Assembly (NCBI GenBank): GCA_003564655.1
Contig: PXES01000267.1
Coordinates: forward strand, 1-14,396
Direction: 5' to 3'
DNA length: 14,396 bases
DNA from: Paracoccaceae bacterium
GTDB taxonomy: Bacteria; Pseudomonadota; Alphaproteobacteria; Rhodobacterales; Rhodobacteraceae
The notes beneath the pieces were generated by a model. That model was not told the origin of the DNA. It was given only the letters and a program-made list of their open reading frames with translations, and made no database searches. The position numbers were made by a program, and so were the translations under genes. Shown here piece by piece: positions 1-5,842 of the stretch. The first letter of the stretch is position 1; every line of letters begins with the position of its first letter.

Positions 1-284
1 GACACGAGGCGCAGGATTTCCATGCCGATCTGCGCCTCTCGCTTCGCGCGCAGCGCCATATCCTCAACATCCATCGCCAGCGTCGCGCGCGATAGGCCCA
101 GCCGGTTCAGCTGGCGCTCATTCAGGCGCAGCAGATTCGCCGTGACCGCAGTCAGGTCGCGGTCTTCCAGCCAGCTCTCATAGGCTTCGCGGTCGCGATG
201 GATCATGCGGCCCCAGAGGCCGACCAGACCATCCCTGCGGCGACCGTGGATTGCGTTCTGCGGCACACTCTCTGTCATCGTCAT
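1..284 (-). CDS. Small hypothetical protein with DUF1127-like C-terminal half (3' end outside window)
   Basis: An open frame of 94 codons runs leftwards off the window edge without a stop. I chose the ATG at 284 because a GGAGG lies five bases upstream of it. Other in-frame ATGs at 296 and 278 are possible. The N-terminal third is basic and ends in a Trp-rich stretch. The visible C-terminal part reads LLRLNERQLNRLGLSR, which resembles the leucine/arginine core of the small YjiS/DUF1127 family (L..LsdrqL.diGlsR). DUF1127 proteins are common in Rhodobacterales and some are linked to phosphate, carbon or RNA metabolism, but no role can be assigned here. No signal peptide or membrane segment is visible. 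The gene is divergent from the antiporter operon, with a 199-base spacer, so the two may share a control region. Codon use is normal for the window. The family match is tentative; the coding call is more secure. Confidence 0.6.
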   Translation of the reverse strand, partial: MTMTESVPQNAIHGRRRDGLVGLWGRMIHRDREAYESWLEDRDLTAVTANLLRLNERQLNRLGLSRATLAMDVEDMALRAKREAQIGMEILRLV

Positions 285-483
285 GGTGTCCTCCATCGGT
301 TTGACACCTTGAAAACGCAGCAACGTGCACTTTCATCCAAGGGTAACGGGAGCGTGAACCGTGCGCCGGTTTTCGACATGGCGCGGGATGAAATCCGGGC
401 CTGGAACGTTTACACCCCGAACCGGCGCGCAGGCTCGCAAGGTCGGCTCGCTCTTTCCGTAACCGACGGCCACAGAGGCACCG
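285..483. promoter_or_regulatory. Divergent intergenic region upstream of the Mrp operon, with a 9-bp inverted repeat
   Basis: This 199-base spacer separates the leftward small gene from the rightward antiporter operon and must hold promoters for both. A perfect 9-base inverted repeat, GCGCCGGTT at 363-371 and AACCGGCGC at 420-428, has 48 bases between its arms. It could be a paired operator or a long-range leader stem. A TTGACA hexamer lies at 302-307 on the + strand, but no acceptable -10 follows at the usual distance, so I do not call a promoter. The Shine-Dalgarno AGAGG at 474-478 sits five bases before the mrpE ATG. Confidence 0.35.
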
Positions 484-1041
484 ATGCGTCAGACTGAACG
501 CCAGACAGACAGCACGCCCCCGCAGCCCGAGAATCGCGGCAGCGTGGTCAAGCTGGAGGCCGCGCCCGCATCCCCGTGGCGGCGCTTTTTCCTCGTGGCG
601 CTGACACTGGGGCTGATCTGGGCCGTGCTGACCGATTTCCGGCTGGACGCGCTGGCCTTCGGTGTGCCTGCGGTGCTGGCCGGGGCGGCGCTGGTCTTCG
701 TGCTGCCCGCAAGTTCGGCCTGGCGGCTAAGCCCGCGCGGCGCCCTGGCATTCGCCCTGTGGTTCGCGGTGCAGTCGGTGCGCGGCGCGATCGATGTGGC
801 GCTGCGCGCGTTCGACCCGAAACTGCCCCTGCGCCCCGGCTTTCGCCGCTATACGCCAGCCCTGCCCGCTGGCGCGCCGCGAGTACTGTTCCTCAACACC
901 ATCACCCTGTTGCCCGGCACACTGACCGCCGAGGTTTCGGGCGACACGGTGGTGGTCCACATGCTCGACACCCGCGCCAACCTCGAGGCCGATCTGAACG
1001 CGCTTGAGACACGTGTCGCGGCGATGTTCGCACTGTCCTGA
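484..1041 (+). CDS. mrpE: Mrp/Mnh antiporter subunit E (MnhE)
   Basis: A 185-residue membrane subunit of a multi-subunit Na+(K+)/H+ antiporter. After a polar N-terminus of about 30 residues come hydrophobic segments at about 35-80 and 85-105. The cytoplasmic domain carries the family signature NTITLLPGTLTAEV, followed by GDTVVVHMLD. In known Mrp complexes MrpE is a small peripheral membrane subunit needed for assembly and full activity. It has no ion-translocating residues of its own. The length is slightly above the usual 160 or so because of the polar N-terminal extension. The start ATG is supported by AGAGG five bases upstream. It is the first gene of the operon, and mrpF starts 18 bases after its stop. 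In typical bacterial operons mrpE is fifth, so its leading position is notable and matches archaeal Mrp/Mbh gene order. Confidence 0.92.
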   Translation: MRQTERQTDSTPPQPENRGSVVKLEAAPASPWRRFFLVALTLGLIWAVLTDFRLDALAFGVPAVLAGAALVFVLPASSAWRLSPRGALAFALWFAVQSVRGAIDVALRAFDPKLPLRPGFRRYTPALPAGAPRVLFLNTITLLPGTLTAEVSGDTVVVHMLDTRANLEADLNALETRVAAMFALS

Positions 1042-1059
1042 GTTCCTGGAGATTTCCGA

Positions 1060-1320
1060 ATGACCGTTTTTCTTTCCCTCATCCTCATCGTGCTGCTGAC
1101 CAGCATCCTTGCCGGGCTGATACGTGTGCTGCGCGGACCGGGCGCCGCCGAGCGCATGATGGCGGCGCAGCTTTTCGGGACGGCCGCCGTGGCGATCCTG
1201 CTGATCCTGTCGCGGCTGATGGAGTTGCCCGCGCTGCTGGACGTGGCGATGGTCTTCGGGTTGCTGACGGCAGTGGCGCTGGTGGCCTTCGTGGTGCTGG
1301 CCTCGCGGAGGGTCGGGTGA
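1060..1320 (+). CDS. mrpF: Mrp/Mnh antiporter subunit F (MnhF)
   Basis: An 86-residue protein with three hydrophobic helices (about 3-23, 35-52 and 58-80). It carries the MnhF pattern RVLRGPGAAERMMAAQ after the first helix and DVAMVFGLLTAVALVAF in the last one. MrpF is a small integral subunit of the Mrp Na+/H+ antiporter that packs beside MrpG and MrpA in the known structures. Its length is typical of the family (about 85-95). GGAGA at 1048-1052 lies seven bases before the ATG. The stop overlaps the start of mrpG (TGATG), indicating translational coupling. The alternative of a NuoJ-like or holin-like small membrane protein is ruled out by the RGP motif and the neighbours. Confidence 0.92.
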   Translation: MTVFLSLILIVLLTSILAGLIRVLRGPGAAERMMAAQLFGTAAVAILLILSRLMELPALLDVAMVFGLLTAVALVAFVVLASRRVG

Positions 1321-1613
1321 TGCTGGAGTTTCTCGCCGCTGCCCTGATCGGTCTGGGCACCGTGTTCTTTGTCGCCGGGACAGTCGGACTGTTGCGGTTT
1401 CCCGACATCTTCTGCCGCCTGCACGCGCTGACCAAGGCCGACGGGCTGGGTCTGGCGCTGATCGCGCTCGGCGTGGCGCTGCTGGCCGACGGCGCGGGCG
1501 AGGTGTTCCGCATCGCGCTGATCTGGTTCTTCGTCGCCGTAGCGGGCGCCACCTGCGGCCATCTTATCGCGAGCTACGCCCGGCGCGTGAAAGCAGAGGC
1601 CGACGATGACTGA
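1320..1613 (+). CDS. mrpG: Mrp/Mnh antiporter subunit G (MnhG)
   Basis: A 97-residue protein with three hydrophobic segments (about 3-25, 40-60 and 62-82). The family signature GTVGLLRFPDIFCRLHA is followed by LTKADGLGLALIALGV. MnhG/PhaG proteins are small integral subunits needed for assembly of the Mrp antiporter. The length is near the family usual (100-120). Two starts are possible: GTG at 1317 and ATG at 1320. I chose ATG because GGAGGG at 1307-1312 is seven bases from it and only four from the GTG. The start overlaps the mrpF stop by one base, and the stop overlaps the next gene by eight bases. The order E-F-G is kept as in other Mrp operons, although the block has moved to the front. 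Confidence 0.92.
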   Translation: MLEFLAAALIGLGTVFFVAGTVGLLRFPDIFCRLHALTKADGLGLALIALGVALLADGAGEVFRIALIWFFVAVAGATCGHLIASYARRVKAEADDD

Positions 1614-2586
1614 CCCGGTGCTCGTCTTCGACCTGCTGCTGGCCGCGGCAGTGGTGGCGCTTGCCGTTGCGTCGCTCAGCGTGCGCGATCTGTTCATGGC
1701 AATCGTGCTGTTCATCACTTTCGGGCTCTTGTCGGCGCTGGCCTGGGTGCGGCTCTCCGCCCCCGATGTGGCGCTGGCCGAGGCCGCCATCGGTACCGGC
1801 GTCACCGGTGCGCTGCTGCTCAAGACGCTGCATCACCTGCGCTATGTCACTGGCACGCTGGATCGGGACCCGCCGCCGAGCGTCACCCCCGCCACGCCGG
1901 TCCCCGCGCCCGTGATCTGGGCCAATGCCGCGTTCTGTGGCCTCATCACGCTGGGCTTGGCAGCGGCCTTTCTGGGCGCGCCGCAGGCCGGGCCGGGCTT
2001 CGACCCGCTGGTCGCCGAGGCGCTGCCAGCAAGCGGGGTCGAGCATCCGGTGACTGCCGTTCTGCTGAATTTCCGTGCCTATGACACGCTGATGGAGGGG
2101 GTGGTGCTGCTCGCTGCCGTGATCGCCGTCTGGCAGATCGAGCGGGGCCTTTCCGATGCGCCTGCCCCGGCGCTGGGCGAGATCTTCGACGGCTTTGCCC
2201 GGCTGACCCTGCCCGCGATCGTGGTGGTAGGCACCTATCTGCTGTGGAAGGGGGCCGAGGCCCCGGGCGGTGCATTCCAGGGGGGTGCAGTGCTGGCCGC
2301 CGTGGGGCTGCTGCTGCTGCTCTCGCGGCTTTATGTGCCGCAGCCCGCGCATCGCGGCGTGGCGCGCTGGGCCTTCGTGCTGGGCACGGGCGTCTTCGCC
2401 GGAGTGGCGCTGCTGGTCGCTGGCGGCGGTCGCGTGGCGTTCGAGTACCCGGCCGAGCACGCCAAGACCCTGATCCTGCTGATCGAGGCGCTGGTGACGA
2501 TTTCCATCGCCGTCACGCTGGCGGCGCTGTTCCACGGCCGCGAGCCCGTGGCGCTGCCGAGTAGCGGAGGGAAGAAGGATGCCTGA
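1606..2586 (+). CDS. mrpB: Fused MbhD/MbhE-like (MrpA C-terminal) and MrpB antiporter subunit
   Basis: A 326-residue membrane protein that appears to join parts that are separate in archaeal complexes. Residues 1-80 match the MbhD/DUF4040 domain, which corresponds to part of the MrpA C-terminus (VRLSAPDVALAEAAIGTGV, with an acidic residue at E59). Residues about 100-180 look like MbhE, with the phrase FRAYDTLMEGVVLLAAVIAV including E164. Residues about 195-312 are an MnhB domain, with APGGAFQGGAVLAA at 219-232 corresponding to the usual PGGGFigGL. In Mrp complexes these parts link the antiporter subunits to the rest of the membrane arm, and MbhD/E-type acids are proposed to contribute to the ion path. 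AGAGG lies six bases before the ATG. The gene overlaps mrpG at its start and mrpC at its end. MnhB usually has a GHN or similar before PGGGF; here the phrase is WKGAEAPGG, a small deviation. Confidence 0.87.
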   Translation: MTDPVLVFDLLLAAAVVALAVASLSVRDLFMAIVLFITFGLLSALAWVRLSAPDVALAEAAIGTGVTGALLLKTLHHLRYVTGTLDRDPPPSVTPATPVPAPVIWANAAFCGLITLGLAAAFLGAPQAGPGFDPLVAEALPASGVEHPVTAVLLNFRAYDTLMEGVVLLAAVIAVWQIERGLSDAPAPALGEIFDGFARLTLPAIVVVGTYLLWKGAEAPGGAFQGGAVLAAVGLLLLLSRLYVPQPAHRGVARWAFVLGTGVFAGVALLVAGGGRVAFEYPAEHAKTLILLIEALVTISIAVTLAALFHGREPVALPSSGGKKDA

Positions 2587-2878
2587 ACTGACGCCTGCCC
2601 TGATCTACGGGGTGACCGGGATCGCCGTTTTCGCCATCGGGCTGGTGGGCGCACTTTGCGCGCAGGACCGGCTGCGGCGGGTGCTGGCGCTGAAACTCTG
2701 TTCGGTTGGGGCCGGGTTCATCCTGGTGGTCGCCGCCTGGCGAGACCCGCCCGATGCCCCCGACCCTGTGCCCCACGCGCTGGTCATCACCGGGATCGTG
2801 GTGATGGTCAGTGCCACTGCGGTCGCCCTTGCCCTGATCCGCCGCCTGCAATCGCTGGAAGCCGAAGATGATGCTTGA
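2579..2878 (+). CDS. mrpC: Mrp/Mnh antiporter subunit C (NuoK-like)
   Basis: A 99-residue, three-helix protein of the NuoK/MnhC family (helices at about 8-27, 35-53 and 66-86). The diagnostic phrase DPVPHALVITGIVVMVSATA corresponds to the DPlpqALvLTaIVI pattern of MrpC. MrpC is the homologue of complex I subunit NuoK and forms part of the central membrane-embedded path next to MrpA and MrpD. It is somewhat shorter than many MrpC proteins (about 110-115), with a short acidic C-terminus. GGAGG at 2566-2570 is eight bases before the ATG. The start overlaps the stop of the upstream fused gene, and the stop overlaps the start of mrpD by 11 bases, so all three are translationally coupled. Confidence 0.91.
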   Translation: MPELTPALIYGVTGIAVFAIGLVGALCAQDRLRRVLALKLCSVGAGFILVVAAWRDPPDAPDPVPHALVITGIVVMVSATAVALALIRRLQSLEAEDDA

Positions 2879-4310
2879 TCCTCTGACCCTTGTGCTGTTC
2901 GCACCCCTGTTCGGGGCGGTCGCGGCCTTTGTCTTTCCGCGCGCCGCCGCTGCGGTGGGGCTGGGCGCGGTCCTCGTGACCTGCGGGGCGGTGCTGTGGC
3001 TGGCGCAGCAGGTGCTGGCGGCGGGCGCGGTCACCGTCGCGCTGGGCGGCTGGGAGCCGCCGCTCGGGATCGCGCTGCGCGCCGACGGGCTGGCCGTCGC
3101 GATGCTGGCGATGACGGCGGTCGTCGGGCTGTTGGTGAGCGCCAGTGCGCTCGATGCGCTGCGCGAGGCGCGCCAGCAGCAGTATTTCTGGCCGCTCTGG
3201 TTGCTGCTGCTGACTGGCATGAACGGGGTCTATCTCGGCACCGATGTCTTCAACCTCTACGTGATGATCGAGGTGATCGCGCTGGCCGCTGTCGGGCTGA
3301 CAGTGCTGTCGGGCACGCGCGAGGCGGTCCGCGCCGGGCTGGAATACATGTATGCCTCGATCCTGGGTGCGCTGTTGTTCCTGCTGGGGGTGGGCTTCGT
3401 CTATCTGCAACTGGGCCGGCTCGATTTCGAAGGTCTGAACTCTGCCGAACCCTCGGGGGCGCTGAGCGCCGCGCTGGCGCTGATGGTGATCGGGCTGCTG
3501 CTGAAAACCGCACTCTTTCCGCTGCATTTCTGGCTGCCCGCCGCCCATGCCAATGCCACGGCCCCGGCCTCAGCGCTCTTGTCCGGGCTGGTGGTCAAGG
3601 CGGCGCTCTACATATTCCTGCGACTGAGCACCTACATGCCGCTGCCCGATGAAATCCTGATTACCCTGATCGGGACACTGGGCGCGGGGGCGGTGCTGTG
3701 GGGGGGCGTGCAGGCCCTGCGGGCCGAGCGGCTGAAACTGCTGGTCGCCTGGTCCACCGTGGTGCAGATCGGGCTGATCTTCATCGCGTTTGCGCGCGCC
3801 GGGCAGATCGGTCTGACGGAAAGCTGGAAGGCGGCGGCACTGTTGATCCTCGCGCATGGGGTCGCCAAGGCGGCGATGTTCCTCGCGGCGGGGCGCATCA
3901 AGGACGAGGTCGGCCATGACGTGATCCGCGATCTGGATCGCTCGAGCATCCGGCCGACACTGGCGCAATTCACTTTCGCGCTGGCCGCGATCAGCATCAT
4001 CGGCCTGCCGCCGAGCCTTGGCTTCATCGGCAAGTGGTCGCTGATGGAAGGCGCGATGGCGGCGGGCTACTGGCACTGGGTCGCAGTCACCATGATCGGC
4101 ACGCTGCTGTCAGTGGCCTATTTCAGCCGGGTCTTCGCGGGCTTCCTGCGGTTCGACCGGATGCGGGGCGAACTGGCCGAGCACAAGGGCTGGGCCGTCG
4201 CCGATATCGCGCCGCTGACACTGGCGCTCGCAGCCATCTCGCTGGGGCTGATGGCCACGCCCATCCTGTCCTTCCTCGAACTCGGCTATCCCTTCGGAGC
4301 GACGCCATGA
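2868..4310 (+). CDS. mrpD: Mrp/Mnh antiporter subunit D (NuoM/NuoN-type proton channel)
   Basis: A 480-residue polytopic protein of the proton_antipo_M family, with about 14 predicted helices. All four hallmark ion-path residues can be placed: E135 in TM5 (NLYVMIEVIALAAVGL), K213 in TM7 (LLLKTALFPLHFWLPAAHA), K244 in TM8 (LVVKAALYIF) and K389 in TM12 (GFIGKWSLMEG). H330/K334 lie in the broken-helix region. These correspond to the residues known to be essential in MrpD and NuoL/M/N, so the subunit should be active in proton or cation transfer. The length is typical (about 490). ATG at 2868 is used, with GGAA seven bases upstream; ATG at 2871 would lose one residue. Its stop overlaps the next ATG (ATGA). 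It is the first of three consecutive homologous subunits. Confidence 0.93.
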   Translation: MMLDPLTLVLFAPLFGAVAAFVFPRAAAAVGLGAVLVTCGAVLWLAQQVLAAGAVTVALGGWEPPLGIALRADGLAVAMLAMTAVVGLLVSASALDALREARQQQYFWPLWLLLLTGMNGVYLGTDVFNLYVMIEVIALAAVGLTVLSGTREAVRAGLEYMYASILGALLFLLGVGFVYLQLGRLDFEGLNSAEPSGALSAALALMVIGLLLKTALFPLHFWLPAAHANATAPASALLSGLVVKAALYIFLRLSTYMPLPDEILITLIGTLGAGAVLWGGVQALRAERLKLLVAWSTVVQIGLIFIAFARAGQIGLTESWKAAALLILAHGVAKAAMFLAAGRIKDEVGHDVIRDLDRSSIRPTLAQFTFALAAISIIGLPPSLGFIGKWSLMEGAMAAGYWHWVAVTMIGTLLSVAYFSRVFAGFLRFDRMRGELAEHKGWAVADIAPLTLALAAISLGLMATPILSFLELGYPFGATP

Positions 4311-5836
4311 CGGACACGCTGACCGAGATGCTCACCACCCTGAACGGCAGCCTTCTGAGCGATGCACCGCTCTTGCCGCTGTTCATCCTGCTGACCTCGC
4401 TTCTTGCCTCGCCGGTGCTGTTTGCGCTGCCCGAAAGCGCGGCCCGTCTGCGCGCCGGCATCAACCTGACGGTCGCCGCGCTGAAGGTGGCGCTTGTGGG
4501 CTGGCTGGGGATCAAGGTCGGTCAGGGAGTGGTCTACGACATCAGCTTCAACATGCTGCCGGGGCTGGAGTTCAAGCTGCAGGCCGATCCGCTGGCGATC
4601 CTGTTCGTCTCGCTCTCGGCGATCCTGTGGCTGGTTACGACAGTCTATTCCGTGGGCTATCTGGAGCGCGGCCCCCACCGGGCGCGGTTCTTCGGCTTCT
4701 TCAGCCTGTGCGTGGCGGCAACCGTGGGCATCGCCATGGCGGGGAACCTGTTCACCTTCCTGATCTTCTACGAGCTGCTGACGCTGGCCACCTATCCGCT
4801 GGTGATCCACAAGGGCAGCGCCGAGGCATTGCGCGCAGGCCGGATCTACCTGATCTACACGCTGGCGGGTGGGCTGGTGCTGCTGTTGGGCACGCTGGGG
4901 CTGTGGGTGCTGGCGGGCACGACCGATTTCACCCCGGGCGGCGTGCTCGAAGATGTCGTCGCCGAGAACCGGCTCGCCGCGCAGGCGCTGTTCGTGGTGC
5001 TGGTCGGCGCGCTTGGCGTCAAGGCCGCGCTGGTTCCGTTCCACGCCTGGCTGCCCACCGCAATGGTTGCCCCCGCCCCGGTCTCGGCGCTGCTGCACGC
5101 CGTCGCGGTCGTGAAGGCGGGCGCTTTCGGGATCATGCGCGTTGTCTATGAGGTGTTCGGGATCGAGACCGCACAGGCGCTGGGCATGACCGCACCCCTG
5201 GCCGCGCTGGCGGGCGTCACGATCATCTACGGCTCGCTACGCGCGATCACGCAGGACGACATCAAGAAACGGCTGGCCTATTCGACCGTATCCCAGGTCA
5301 GCTACATCACTCTCGGCGTGGCGCTGGCCAGCCCCATCGCCGCAGTGGGCGCACTGGCGCATCTGATCCATCAGGGGCTGATGAAGATCACCATGTTCAT
5401 GGCGGCGGGCAATCTGGCCGAGGGGCTGGGCGTCAAGAAGGTGAGCGAGATGAACGGGGTCGGCCGCGCCATGCCGGGCACGATGCTGGCCTTCTCGGCC
5501 GCGGCGCTGGCGATGATCGGGCTGCCGCCGCTCGCGGGGTTCGTCAGCAAATGGTATCTGGCGCAGGGCGGGCTTGATGCTGGCGCGGGCTGGGTGATCG
5601 CGCTCCTGCTCGGATCGAGCCTGCTCAACGCCTTCTATTTCCTGCCGATGCTCTACCGCGCCTGGTTCCGCGACGGCACGATCGAGGCCCCGGCCCGCCC
5701 GCGCATCGGCTGGATGCTCGCCGCACCGCCTGTCGCCACTGCGCTGATGGTGCTGTTTGTCGGCGGGTTCGCCAATGCCCCCTTCAGCCCGCTGGAGTGG
5801 ACGCGCTTTGTCGTCGCCATCGAGTATCAGGAGTAG
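4307..5836 (+). CDS. Second D-type antiporter subunit (NuoL/MrpA-N/MrpD-like)
   Basis: A 509-residue paralogue of the preceding subunit, also proton_antipo_M. The start is the ATG overlapping the mrpD stop (ATGA). The frame extends further upstream, but that part lies inside mrpD and is not needed. The key charged residues are intact: E156 in TM5 (FYELLTLATYPLVIH), K239 in TM7 (GVKAALVPFHAWLPTAM), K270 in TM8 (HAVAVVKAGAFGIMRV), H355/K360 in the central helices and K415 in TM12 (GFVSKWYLAQ). Phrases such as VYSVGYL and LLHAVAVVKAG lean towards the NuoL/MrpA N-terminal branch, so it may fill the place of the missing MrpA antiporter domain. It lacks the long lateral helix of NuoL and the C-terminal MbhD/E-like part of MrpA, which is encoded separately upstream. 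The next gene starts seven bases after its stop. Confidence 0.9.
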   Translation: MTDTLTEMLTTLNGSLLSDAPLLPLFILLTSLLASPVLFALPESAARLRAGINLTVAALKVALVGWLGIKVGQGVVYDISFNMLPGLEFKLQADPLAILFVSLSAILWLVTTVYSVGYLERGPHRARFFGFFSLCVAATVGIAMAGNLFTFLIFYELLTLATYPLVIHKGSAEALRAGRIYLIYTLAGGLVLLLGTLGLWVLAGTTDFTPGGVLEDVVAENRLAAQALFVVLVGALGVKAALVPFHAWLPTAMVAPAPVSALLHAVAVVKAGAFGIMRVVYEVFGIETAQALGMTAPLAALAGVTIIYGSLRAITQDDIKKRLAYSTVSQVSYITLGVALASPIAAVGALAHLIHQGLMKITMFMAAGNLAEGLGVKKVSEMNGVGRAMPGTMLAFSAAALAMIGLPPLAGFVSKWYLAQGGLDAGAGWVIALLLGSSLLNAFYFLPMLYRAWFRDGTIEAPARPRIGWMLAAPPVATALMVLFVGGFANAPFSPLEWTRFVVAIEYQE

Positions 5837-5842
5837 CATCAG

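Noticed and set aside
302..307. TTGACA as a -35 box for the Mrp operon
   Set aside because: No acceptable -10 hexamer follows at 16-19 bases on the + strand.
849..1823. A 324-codon minus-strand frame across mrpE to mrpB
   Set aside because: Ser/Ala/Thr/Arg-rich translation with no motif, antisense to four recognised genes.
4034..4306. N-terminal extension of the second antiporter subunit
   Set aside because: The frame is open, but this part overlaps mrpD and is Arg/Gly-rich. The ATG at 4307 in an ATGA overlap gives a normal family N-terminus.
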